From Pseudocolwellia sp049933045 (lineage in GTDB: Bacteria; Pseudomonadota; Gammaproteobacteria; Enterobacterales; Alteromonadaceae): 64,000 nt of DNA. A program made the position numbers and the translations under genes. This document shows positions 1 through 8,195 of the stretch, piece after piece; the first letter of the stretch is position 1; every line of letters starts with the position of its first letter. The notes under the pieces were generated by a model. It did no database searches, had not been told where the DNA came from, and saw nothing but the letters and a program-made list of their open reading frames with translations. The stretch spans positions 682,001 to 746,000 of the forward strand of contig NZ_CP187926.1 of assembly GCF_049933045.1 (NCBI RefSeq). The letters run 5' to 3'.

Positions 1-1553
1 ACGTATTTTGTACAACCACGTTTGTAAGCATCAGGTAATTTAAAGTAAATATCAGCATCGGTTACGTTACTTAAATTAATATCTGTTTCATCTGAAATAA
101 GAAGTGATAGCTTAGCTTTAACGGCAGGATCTTCTTGTTTAGGATGACGGGTTAATTTAGGTAAAATAACTTCAGGATGAACTGGAGAGTTGTCATTAAG
201 TATTAACGATAATTCGTTTTTAAGGGCTGTTAAATCTTTAAACGGAATACTTAAGTTGTTTTCAACCGCGTCACAATTTAACTCAATTAAATTAAAGTGT
301 GCGTTGTTAAAACCTTTGAAACGCTTTTCAATGGCATCAGCGTCAATGCAGTTTTTATCGCTAGCAACTAAGCTGTTATTTGATGTAAGTTCAAAGCTTT
401 GATCTTCAGTTATGGCTTTACCTTCACCATAACCTTGAGTTTTAACACTAAGGGTTAATGGGCTACCAGCGCTACCACTAAAGGTTAACGATAGCGGTTG
501 TTTATCAATACTTAGGTGTTTGATTTTGTCGAAAACAGACGTATTTATTTCTTCTTTTTCATTACTTAAGTTCTGCTCAACTTCATGTATTTGAACAACT
601 GAAATAGCGTTACTTTTATCAATAGCATGATATTTAGAGTTATCACGCGGGTTTTCGATAAACATCGACTGATTTAGATCACCTCGTAAAAAGGCGTTTG
701 AAAAGTCGCGGTTAAATACTTTATAAAGACGTTCGCCGTCTTCTAGTAATTCACCTGTTTCTACAAAACCATCAATTTGTTTACGGAAACTATCGATAAC
801 TGTGTGTACGTAACTTGCGCCTTTAATACGCCCTTCAACTTTAAACGAATGCACACCTGCATCTATTAACGCAGGTAAGTCGAAGAAGGCTGAGTTGTCT
901 TTTATATTTAACGGGAATTTATTACCTGATTCAGTCGGTTTGTATTCTTCGCGACATGCTTGACTACATCTGCCACGGTTACCTGAATTGCCCACACTTG
1001 CTGATGTTGAGTAACATAAACCTGAGAAAGCGACACATAAAGAACCGTGCACAAATACTTCGGTCAGTACTTCTTCTTCACGACTTACTTCAGTAATGGC
1101 GGTAATTTCTCTTAAGTTTAATTCTCTTGATAAATTAACTCGTGAAGAACCTAACTTTTTAAGGAAAGGGATTTGACCAATATTATGAGTTGTTAACTGT
1201 GTAGAAGCGTGAATATCAAGAGTAGGGAAGTGCTTATTTAACACGTACAGTAAACCTAAATCTTGCACGATAACGCCATCGAGTGTGGTGTTTGCAAGCT
1301 TGGTTAATAATTTAGCTAGCGATTTAAATTCACGTTCTAGAATGATGATATTTAACGTAAGAAATATTTGGCATTCGTACTGATGAGCCAGTCGAATACA
1401 GCCAACAAGTTCATCAAACGAAATATTAGCAGCACGGTTTCGCGCATTAAAGGTATCTAAACCACAGTAAACGGCATCTGCACCCGCAATAATCGCGGCT
1501 TTTATTGCATCTATGTCGCCACCTGGCGCTAATAATTCAATTTTTGGACTCAT
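1..1553 (-). CDS. rlhA: U32 family peptidase-like 23S rRNA hydroxylation protein, RlhA-type (partial, C-terminus outside window)
   Basis: The reading frame opens at an ATG at 1553 and runs off the left edge, giving about 517 N-terminal residues. The start MSPKIELLAPGGDIDAIKAA and the following GADAVYCGLDTFNAR are the hallmark of peptidase family U32. The segment HASTQLTTHN and a Cys cluster (CYSTSASVGNSGNRGRCSQAC) match the Fe-S-binding region of this family. The downstream part, about residues 350-517, looks like the DUF3656 collagenase-like region. That combination is typical of RlhA/YdcP, which with iron and prephenate makes 5-hydroxycytidine in 23S rRNA. The gene is divergent from the GST gene. 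Its C-terminal portion is missing only because the window starts here. TrhP/YegQ-type tRNA hydroxylases are the alternative, but they lack the long DUF3656 extension. Confidence 0.85.
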   Translation of the reverse strand, partial: MSPKIELLAPGGDIDAIKAAIIAGADAVYCGLDTFNARNRAANISFDELVGCIRLAHQYECQIFLTLNIIILEREFKSLAKLLTKLANTTLDGVIVQDLGLLYVLNKHFPTLDIHASTQLTTHNIGQIPFLKKLGSSRVNLSRELNLREITAITEVSREEEVLTEVFVHGSLCVAFSGLCYSTSASVGNSGNRGRCSQACREEYKPTESGNKFPLNIKDNSAFFDLPALIDAGVHSFKVEGRIKGASYVHTVIDSFRKQIDGFVETGELLEDGERLYKVFNRDFSNAFLRGDLNQSMFIENPRDNSKYHAIDKSNAISVVQIHEVEQNLSNEKEEINTSVFDKIKHLSIDKQPLSLTFSGSAGSPLTLSVKTQGYGEGKAITEDQSFELTSNNSLVASDKNCIDADAIEKRFKGFNNAHFNLIELNCDAVENNLSIPFKDLTALKNELSLILNDNSPVHPEVILPKLTRHPKQEDPAVKAKLSLLISDETDINLSNVTDADIYFKLPDAYKRGCTKY

Positions 1554-1756
1554 TTCTCTACAACTTTAGCCATGTATAAGGCAGTTAAATTTTTAAAGGT
1601 GGGATTTTACGCACTTATTCGACAGATGAATACCGTTAAAGTGCGCAAAATGTGTAAACATTGAATTTCATTACAAATGTAGTTATTTAAATAAGTGTGT
1701 CAATATAGCTAGGTATTGATTAATCCCATTTATTTATCTTAAGTGCCTGCCATTAT

Positions 1757-2449
1757 ATGACTCAGAAAAAAACCTATCCGATTCTTTATTCGTTAAGAAA
1801 TTGTCCTTATGCGATGCGAGCTCGTATCGCCATTTATAAAGCTAAGCAGCCCGTATTACTGCGTGATCTTGTGTTAAGTAATAAACCTGATGAGATGATA
1901 GCGGCGTCAGCTAAGGCAACGGTTCCTGTTTTAGTATTACCTAACAAAGAAGTAATAGATGAAAGTTTAGATGTAATGCTGTGGGCATTAAATGAAACAG
2001 ATCCTGATGATTTACTGCAAAGTAAAAGTGATGATGGCTTAACGGATATGCTGAATCTTATTCATGTATTTGATCATGAGTTTAAAGTGGCTTTAGAAGC
2101 TTACAAATGTGCCAAGCGTTACAAAGAAAACAATGTAGCTGAATGCCGAGAAGAGTGTGAAAAGTATATTCAAATGTTAGAGCAACGTTTGGCTGTAAGT
2201 GAGCATTTATCAGAAGGTTTTTTATTTGGCGCAAAGGAAAGTTTAGCTGATATTGCTTTACTGCCTTTTATTCGACAGTTTGCGCGAGTTGAGCGCCAAT
2301 GGTATTTGCAATCGCCTTATCCGAAAGTAAAACAATGGCTAAATAAATATCTGCAAAGCCCTATGTTTACTAAAGTAATGGCTAAACATCCGTTGTGGTT
2401 AGAAACAAAAGAAGAGATTTTATTAGGTTTGCCAACTCAAGTTAAATAG
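1757..2449 (+). CDS. Glutathione S-transferase family protein
   Basis: 230 residues. The N-terminal thioredoxin-like domain (about 8-85) begins PILYSLRNCPYAMRAR. It carries a single Cys (C16) at the active-site position and an ATVPVLVLP segment with the cis-Pro expected for glutathione binding, followed by DESLDVMLW. An all-helical C-terminal domain follows (about 95-215), as in soluble GSTs. CPYA rather than CPYC means it is a one-cysteine GST and not a dithiol glutaredoxin. The substrate is unknown. It stands alone and is divergent from the U32 gene with about 200 bp between them. Cytoplasmic, with no signal peptide. Confidence 0.85.
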   Translation: MTQKKTYPILYSLRNCPYAMRARIAIYKAKQPVLLRDLVLSNKPDEMIAASAKATVPVLVLPNKEVIDESLDVMLWALNETDPDDLLQSKSDDGLTDMLNLIHVFDHEFKVALEAYKCAKRYKENNVAECREECEKYIQMLEQRLAVSEHLSEGFLFGAKESLADIALLPFIRQFARVERQWYLQSPYPKVKQWLNKYLQSPMFTKVMAKHPLWLETKEEILLGLPTQVK

Positions 2450-2565
2450 TTTGAATGCTTGGTATGTTTGTGGGTAAGAGATTGATTAAGTTATGCCTCG
2501 ACCTATATAAATCGAGCTAAGGTTATATAAATTAGTACAAGGCATAGTTTTGGTAAATCGGTAGT

Positions 2566-3246
2566 TTAATCAGAGATAAAGTCGAGAGTTAATAATAATC
2601 GACATTCACCTGCTGTTACTGCAGGTGAGCGATGAACTAAACCTGCACCTTGAGTGTCATCCCAGTTTTCACCTTTAAGTAATGCAACATCTCCTTCAGA
2701 GAGTCGATTGATATCTTTAACATTTTTAAAAAGCCCTGACTCTTCGTCGCTTTTTCCTCCGTTACCTGCGCCTAATTTACTTCGGTCTATCACGTTATGA
2801 TTCAACCACTCAGTTGCGATACCTTGGTAGGTAGTGACTAAACGACAAGGAATACGGTCAACATGGAAGCGAGGGCACATAGCACGATCAAGAACTGTTA
2901 ATCTTAAGCCTGCGCATTCAAGATCAAATAAACAACAAAACATATCAACTAATAACGTAATGTCATCACTTAAAGCTGTCATCATATTTGATTCACCAAA
3001 AGTATCACAAAGAACTTTACGAGTACTTTCAGGTGTTACAGCAAGTATGGCTGTTTTTTTTGAATGATTTTTTAAAAAATGATTAACAGCGGTGTTTAGT
3101 TCGCTAGAAACGTCGCGCTGCCAAACAACAATATTAGTGTCTTCTCGATAAATATTGGTAAACACATTGGCATCTTTAGCTGCACTTGATTGACGAGATA
3201 TCACGTCTGTTATTTCATTTTCATTAATATTTACTACTGCATTCAT
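2566..3246 (-). CDS. DUF1826 domain protein, Zur-regulated partner of the COG0523 GTPase
   Basis: About 226 residues from the ATG at 3246. An upstream in-frame ATG at 3261 exists. The lower start is preferred because it forms a 4-bp ATGA overlap with the stop of the preceding GTPase gene and has GGGAGG just upstream. The protein has conserved His/Cys/Asp positions in RFHVDRIPCRLVTTYQG, a GIATEWLNH segment and a C-terminal HRSPAV segment, matching my memory of DUF1826. The function is not known. In many proteobacteria DUF1826 genes sit beside COG0523 GTPases under Zur control, as here. A role in zinc-limitation response is therefore inferred from neighbourhood, not shown by sequence. Confidence 0.75.
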   Translation of the reverse strand: MNAVVNINENEITDVISRQSSAAKDANVFTNIYREDTNIVVWQRDVSSELNTAVNHFLKNHSKKTAILAVTPESTRKVLCDTFGESNMMTALSDDITLLVDMFCCLFDLECAGLRLTVLDRAMCPRFHVDRIPCRLVTTYQGIATEWLNHNVIDRSKLGAGNGGKSDEESGLFKNVKDINRLSEGDVALLKGENWDDTQGAGLVHRSPAVTAGECRLLLTLDFISD

Positions 3247-4437
3247 ACATTTTCCTCCCATTCAGGAAAAGGGTCGTTTAACGTTGCCCAATATTTATTG
3301 CCTTGTAATAACTCACCTTCTGACAGTAAGCAGTTATCTAGGGCTGAGATTAATTTATTTTTATCTAAATTCTGTCCGATAAAAACGAGCTCTTGTCGCA
3401 TATCACCAAAGGGTTCAACCCATTGTTTGTTGATTTCATTAAGAGATTCTTCGTCGGTAGGCCAACTGTTTTTTGGTACAGCTTTCCAAAACATACCAGA
3501 GAAACCATAACGTGCTATTCCTCCAGCTTGGCTCCATTGACCACAAAATTGAGGTCGTGTTGCCAACCAGAAATATCCTTTTGAACGGATGAGTTTGCCG
3601 AATTGCTCTGTGTTATGAAGGAAGTGATAAAACTTTTCAGGATCAAAAGGTTTACGCTCTATGTAGTTGAAGCTGCTAATTCCGTATTCTTCTGTTTCAG
3701 GAACGTGCTCGCCACGCATTTCTTTTAACCAGCCAGGTGCTTGCTCGGCGCGTTCAAAATTAAAAAAACCTGTGTTGAGTACAGCGTTAACATCTACTTC
3801 ACCTGAAGATATTGGAATAATTTTAGCATGAGTGTTAAGTACTTTTAGAATGGCTGCAAGTCTTTCTGTATCAGCAGGCTTAACCAGATCGGTTTTGCTA
3901 ATCAGAATAACGTCTGCAAACTCTACTTGATCAACTAATAAGTCGGCTACGCTGCGCTCTTCTTCTTCACCTAGAGACTCTTTAGTGTCTTGTAAATACT
4001 GAGCTTCGTCATAGTCTTTTAAAAAGTTTACTGCATCTACAACAGTCACCATGGTGTCTAACGAGGCGATATCTGATAATGAAATGCCATCTTCATCGGC
4101 AAAGGTAAAGGTTTCTGCTACAGGTAGTGGTTCAGAAATCCCAGTAGATTCAATAACGAGATAATCAAAACGACCATCTTTTGCGAGTTTGTTAACTTCG
4201 ATTAGAAGATCTTCACGCAGCGTACAACATATGCAACCGTTACTCATTTCTACCAGTTTTTCATCACTACGGTTTAATGAAACATCATTTTTAATGGTTG
4301 CTGCGTCAATGTTTATTTCACTCATATCATTAACAATAACCGCAACTTTCTTACCTTGACGGTTGTTTAAAATGTGACTTAATACGGTTGTTTTTCCTGC
4401 ACCTAGGAAGCCTGACAGGTAATTTCTTTTGAAGCAT
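3243..4437 (-). pseudogene. COG0523 (CobW/ZigA-like) metallochaperone GTPase with disrupted N-terminus
   Basis: From the internal ATG at 4325 the frame gives 360 residues starting MSEINIDAA. It contains the metal-binding GCICCTLREDL (CxCC), the ESTGISEP motif, the SKTDLV base-recognition motif and a C-terminal CobW_C domain. The nucleotide-binding P-loop lies upstream in the same frame (LSGFLGAGKTTVLSHILNN, about 4413-4357), but that frame has no ATG, GTG or TTG before a TAA near 4458. A plausible native start, ATG at 4437 (MLQKKLPV), is in another frame. Family members usually begin K-LPVT-LSGFLGAGKTT, so about 11 bases seem missing near 4411-4419, where CTGTC could have been a direct repeat. 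It is either a real pseudogene or an assembly indel. A Zur-like palindrome lies 24 bp upstream. Known homologues are zinc-delivery GTPases made under zinc starvation. Confidence 0.75.
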
Positions 4438-4461
4438 GTTACAACATCTCTATTTTATTAT

Positions 4462-4487
4462 AAGTGTTATGTTATAACATAACACTT
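4462..4487. promoter_or_regulatory. Zur-box-like operator (26-bp perfect palindrome)
   Basis: The half-site AAGTGTTATGTTA is followed immediately by its exact reverse complement. The core GTTATGTTATAACATAAC closely resembles the gammaproteobacterial Zur consensus (GTTATAACAT-type dyads). It sits 24 bp before the ATG at 4437 of the COG0523/DUF1826 unit, the right place for repression in zinc-replete cells. Assignment to Zur is inference from motif plus gene content. Confidence 0.7.
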
Positions 4488-4575
4488 TGGTGTGCTAGTC
4501 CATCATTTAAAATTTAACTCTGGAAGATAAAAGCTTAGAAATGTTACCTGTTTATTTGATTCTTATTTGAAGAGA

Positions 4576-4614
4576 AAAGCTAAAGAGTAAAGCTGAAGGA
4601 TAAAGCTAGAAGAT
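4576..4614. repeat. Three tandem copies of a 13-bp unit
   Basis: AAAGCTAAAGAGT, AAAGCTGAAGGAT and AAAGCTAGAAGAT follow one another without spacers, with a decayed fourth unit beginning at 4615. They lie between the Zur-like operator and the 3' end of the small membrane gene. No coding frame or obvious function. Confidence 0.6.
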
Positions 4615-4732
4615 AGAGTTGTAGCTAAGTTTTAGTGGGTATACAAAAGAAGAGGGATGACAGCCGTATTCAACATAGATAAAGAATAGGGCTGTTGGAA
4701 TTTAAATAGAGGTTATTGAGTATGACCAAGTG

Positions 4733-5152
4733 TTATTCAGGGTACTTTTGGTCGAGTGCTTTTAAAGATCGTAAGAATAAACCTAAGCCACCAACCGCTA
4801 AAACCAATATAACTATCAAATCAAATGAACTCATGCTTCTAAAAGAGAAGCGAATTGAAGAGATAACGCCAAAAATAAGTCCGCTGATAGAACCTATGCT
4901 TAAGATCCAACCTAAAATATTTCTGCTGTTATAAAAGATAAGCCCAACACCAAAAATGAAAGGTATCATGATCATGCCGCTAGTTATGCTAAAACCACTG
5001 CCACCTGCTGAGAACCTGTATAACCCCATTCCCATTCCAAAACTTGAAGTGACTTTAATCGCGTTTAATAACATATAAAAGCCACCACACATCATTACTA
5101 AGCCAATAAAAAAATGACCTAAACCACCTGAAGTACCACCAGCACCTTTCAT
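4733..5152 (-). CDS. Small multi-pass inner-membrane protein of unknown function
   Basis: 139 residues starting MKGAGGTSGGLGHFF, with AAGGA a few bases before the ATG. Hydrophobic stretches at about residues 12-32, 52-74, 78-98 and 108-128 suggest four membrane spans. Glycine and serine are abundant in the first half (GMGMGLYRFSAGGSGFS). I do not recognise a named domain. The last residues (LRSLKALDQKYPE) are polar. It stands alone with about 230 bp before the hotdog gene upstream. Real coding is supported by length, ribosome site and consistent membrane topology; the function is unknown. Confidence 0.6.
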   Translation of the reverse strand: MKGAGGTSGGLGHFFIGLVMMCGGFYMLLNAIKVTSSFGMGMGLYRFSAGGSGFSITSGMIMIPFIFGVGLIFYNSRNILGWILSIGSISGLIFGVISSIRFSFRSMSSFDLIVILVLAVGGLGLFLRSLKALDQKYPE

Positions 5153-5383
5153 ATAAAAATCCTTATTACTTAATTAGCCACGTTGAATAGTTAGTTAATA
5201 ATGAGTCTGGTTTACATAACTCAGACTTAATTACGGTTAAGCACTTATTATGTCTCAATATTTATATAATTGTTAGGAAGAATTATTGCTGAGGGTATTT
5301 GAAATCGTTTAACGTTAACGAAGTATTGTGATGAAATTTAAAGGAAAAAGGCAGAAGCTTAATGCGTCTACCTTTTGTGTTTT

Positions 5384-5869
5384 TTATTCTGCTGTAAGCC
5401 TAGGAGTAATTCGCATCGTAATGTCTGCATGAAAAACCTTATTGTGATTTGTGTCGTAAACATCCACAGGGAGAATAACATCTTGTGCTTCATTCCAATG
5501 GTAATCACCCACTTTACATATTATGCGCAGATCGGTTTTAGCTATTTTTAAGTATTGCACTGTCATACCTATCGGGATCCAGCGGAAATCACTGGTTAAC
5601 GAAATGTCTATAAGAACACCCGCAGAAAGCTCTGCTGCATTACACATCGCGATAGCATGTACTGATTTTAGATGATTATGAACAGCACGACGTTTCTTTA
5701 TAGTGAGTTCAATATGACCTGGCTTAACGATAATAAGTTTCGGTTTTATAGTGCCAAAGTAAGGGACTGTAAAACATAAAGCTTTACCTACGAACCATCG
5801 ACCTAAGGCGAAATTACCAAATATTTTCCAAAGTTTTAACATGAGACTTTTTGAAGGTTTATACGACAT
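5384..5869 (-). CDS. DUF4442 hotdog-fold protein (putative thioesterase)
   Basis: 161 residues. The central helix segment (VHNHLKSVHAIAMCNAAE, about residues 85-102) followed by strands (MTVQYLKIAKTDLRI, DVILPVDVYD, ADITMRITPR) is the pattern of DUF4442, a clan of hotdog thioesterases related to PaaI/YiiD C-terminal domains. The substrate is unknown and would be an acyl-CoA or acyl-ACP if it is active. No signal peptide. Monocistronic, with intergenic DNA on both sides. Confidence 0.75.
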   Translation of the reverse strand: MSYKPSKSLMLKLWKIFGNFALGRWFVGKALCFTVPYFGTIKPKLIIVKPGHIELTIKKRRAVHNHLKSVHAIAMCNAAELSAGVLIDISLTSDFRWIPIGMTVQYLKIAKTDLRIICKVGDYHWNEAQDVILPVDVYDTNHNKVFHADITMRITPRLTAE

Positions 5870-6065
5870 TTCTTTTCCTAATATTCACTAAGGTTAACTG
5901 GTCTAATGAGTTATTGTTAGTGTCAGTTTGGACTGATATTAAAGATAAGTCAAAAACTTAAGTATAGTTGAATTGTTAACTTAGGAAGGTAAGTTATCAG
6001 CCTGTTTAAAAAGGGGGAGATGACGACCAAGCTTGAGGTGTAGGCTAGTAATGGCGAACGTAAAA

Positions 6066-6099
6066 CTTAATTAGCTTACCGGCTGATAAGCTAATTAAG
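6066..6099 (-). terminator. Strong hairpin, probable terminator of the serine hydrolase gene
   Basis: CTTAATTAGCTTA and its exact complement form a 13-bp stem with an 8-base loop (CCGGCTGA). On the minus strand it is followed by TTTTA. It lies about 60 bp beyond the stop codon at 6162. The stem is AT-rich and the T run short, so termination efficiency is uncertain. Confidence 0.5.
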
Positions 6100-6161
6100 G
6101 TAAATGCGACTTAGATTAATACTTGAATTAAATAAAGCGCATTATTTATATTGGTTCTGAC

Positions 6162-7325
6162 TTAACCTTTATGAACAGCCTTCCAAAAATCGTGAGACAA
6201 TTTATTAATTAAGTTTGATTCGGCATTCATTAACATTGCAAAACCGACTTTATGCTCTGGCGAGTAACCTATGTCAGCACGAAAGCCTTTAACCCAGCCT
6301 GAATGATAAATAATAGGGCTGTCTTCAAATTGATATATGCGCCAACCGTAGCCGTAATGAGCGTCTTTTAAACTTTCTTTCCAGTACCTACGCTTAATAT
6401 CTTTTTTAGTTCTAATTCTTGGGGTTGTTAATTCTTCAAGTAAATGCGGAGATAATACATCAGGGTTATTACCCATATTAGCGCTAACCCATTTGGCTAA
6501 ATCAGTAATACTAGCGTTTATGCCGGCTGCTGGCGCTACTTTGTAGTAGTCTGGCTCGACTTTTACCGGGTACCAAACATTTTCTTTTATGTACTTTCCT
6601 TTGCTGTCTTTTTTATTGGTACGTCTACTTTTGATTAGTACGTGAGGTTTAGCGGTATTTTTGTTGTTGATAAACGCATTGTAACCTACTGAAGCATTAT
6701 CCATTTTTAATGGCAGAAAAACTCGCTCTCTCATTAAGGTTACATAATCTTTTGGTTGGCTTTTCTCGATGGCAAACTGCAAAAAACCGTAAGCGATATT
6801 TTGATAGCCGTAACATACGTCAGGTTTACAAATAGGCGTTACACGGTCAAATCGACTTATGATTTTTTCCATACTCCAATTTTCATGGAGTAGGTTATCG
6901 TAAGCATTTGGCATTAAACCACTTGAGTGACTAAGAATATGTTTTAGTTGTATTTTCGCTGCAGATCCTTTTTGAGCCAACTCAAAATTAGGTATGTATT
7001 TGGTGATAGGTTCAGACAAGTTTAATACTTTTTCTTGCGCTAACATGGTGGTAATGGTTGCTGCAAAAGGTTTAGACACTGAAGCTAATCGGAAAACGGT
7101 ATCTTTATTAATTTTTTGAGTTTTATTTTTGTCGGTATAGCCAATGGTTTTTAATGCAATGATCTTGTCATCTTTAATAACAACAAAAGCAGCCCCAGGA
7201 ATATTGTGTTTTTTTAGTTCGTATGTGGCTTTTTTAGCAAAGGTTTTCGTTATTTCTGTAATGCTTTGCGCAGTAGAAATAAGAGGAAGAAAACAAAGTA
7301 AAACGATGATTAATCGATAAAACAT
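6162..7325 (-). CDS. Secreted serine hydrolase of the beta-lactamase class C/PBP-like family
   Basis: 387 residues. A signal peptide (about residues 1-19, ends ISTAQS) is followed by a beta-lactamase-like domain. Catalytic SxxK is S82-V-S-K85 (RLASVSKPF), the YxN motif is in CYGYQNIAYG, and the third motif appears as HSG in IIYHSGWVKGF near residue 342. These mark family S12 (D-Ala-D-Ala carboxypeptidase, esterase EstB, AmpC relatives). The precise reaction cannot be told from sequence; peptidoglycan peptide or ester hydrolysis in the periplasm is likely. Monocistronic, with a hairpin downstream. The upstream 345-bp gap holds its promoter. Confidence 0.8.
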   Translation of the reverse strand: MFYRLIIVLLCFLPLISTAQSITEITKTFAKKATYELKKHNIPGAAFVVIKDDKIIALKTIGYTDKNKTQKINKDTVFRLASVSKPFAATITTMLAQEKVLNLSEPITKYIPNFELAQKGSAAKIQLKHILSHSSGLMPNAYDNLLHENWSMEKIISRFDRVTPICKPDVCYGYQNIAYGFLQFAIEKSQPKDYVTLMRERVFLPLKMDNASVGYNAFINNKNTAKPHVLIKSRRTNKKDSKGKYIKENVWYPVKVEPDYYKVAPAAGINASITDLAKWVSANMGNNPDVLSPHLLEELTTPRIRTKKDIKRRYWKESLKDAHYGYGWRIYQFEDSPIIYHSGWVKGFRADIGYSPEHKVGFAMLMNAESNLINKLSHDFWKAVHKG

Positions 7326-7670
7326 ACAAAGAACCTTTCAAGTAAACAGCTATTAAGTAAATACTTTTATACCAAAACAAACCATTAGCTAGATGATCAT
7401 AACTAAAGATTTCAACCGAATACTTATAAGGGATTTTTATAGCAATATCTACTTGCTATAAAATAAGTCGATTTATTAATGGTAACGGTATTACTTAATA
7501 ATTAAAGAAAATATCAGTACAAGTTGAATATTGTATATTGTTTTTGTGGTTTTCTATAGAGGTGTTGAGTGTTGGTTTTTATTAATACAGATAAATAGAG
7601 ACGAAATGCTAAGCCTAACTCTAAAGAATATGGTCATTTAATCTTATTATCTTCTTTAGAGTAAAAGGGG
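7326..7670. other. Intergenic region with an 11-bp-stem hairpin
   Basis: Between the serine hydrolase start and the SemiSWEET stop there is no convincing gene. ACTCTAAAGAA (7618-7628) pairs with TTCTTTAGAGT (7652-7662), just beyond the SemiSWEET stop codon. It is probably a transcript 3'-end structure, though no T run follows. The rest is AT-rich sequence that must hold the serine hydrolase promoter. Confidence 0.4.
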
Positions 7671-7958
7671 TTAACTAGAAACTTCTTTCTTGCGCTTCAA
7701 CTTCACATCGTTATATATTTTCATTGATAGAATAACCGCTGATAAAACAAAGGTGATCAAATTAGCAATGATTACCGCTTTATCGCCTATGATTATTCCG
7801 TAAACCAACCAAAAAGCCACACCAACAGTAAAAATACTATACATAGCAAGTGAGAGAGATGAAGTATCGCGTGTTTTAATTACCTGAATTGTTTGAGGTA
7901 AAAATGAAATAGTGGTTAAAAATGCGGATACGAATCCTAAAGTTTCAATGCTTGTCAT
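7671..7958 (-). CDS. SemiSWEET-family small sugar transporter
   Basis: 95 residues forming one triple-helix bundle: spans at about 6-26, 37-57 and 62-82. The diagnostic PQ-loop motif is in TISFLPQTIQVIKTRDTSS, followed by LSLAMYSIFTVGVAFWLVYG and ANLITFVLSAVIL. SemiSWEETs dimerise and move mono- or disaccharides by facilitated diffusion. It lies beside the beta-glucoside genes but is separated from lacI by about 240 bp, so shared regulation is not shown. A TCC-rich complement before the ATG (GGAGGACACC) gives a strong ribosome site. Confidence 0.85.
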   Translation of the reverse strand: MTSIETLGFVSAFLTTISFLPQTIQVIKTRDTSSLSLAMYSIFTVGVAFWLVYGIIIGDKAVIIANLITFVLSAVILSMKIYNDVKLKRKKEVSS

Positions 7959-8195
7959 GGTGTCCTCCGAATGATTTCGGATGAGGGTTAATTAAATTGG
8001 CTGCATTCTACGCTAAAATTTAATGCTTTTTTATGTTTTTTCTCTCTTAAATTTATTCAATTCTATGGTTTTAGATGATGATATAGATAGGCTGAGCGAC
8101 TTGTTGATTGAACAGAAGTATCTGAACTAAAGACGCTCAATATTTACTGTGATGGTAAAATTGTATGATTAACTTTTATAGTTAATTGTTAAGAT

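Noticed and set aside
3190..3584. Plus-strand frames opposite the CobW/DUF1826 junction
   Set aside because: Overlap well-recognised domains on the other strand.
4716..4934. Plus-strand frame opposite the small membrane gene
   Set aside because: Antisense shadow; the minus-strand frame has the ribosome site and clear membrane spans.
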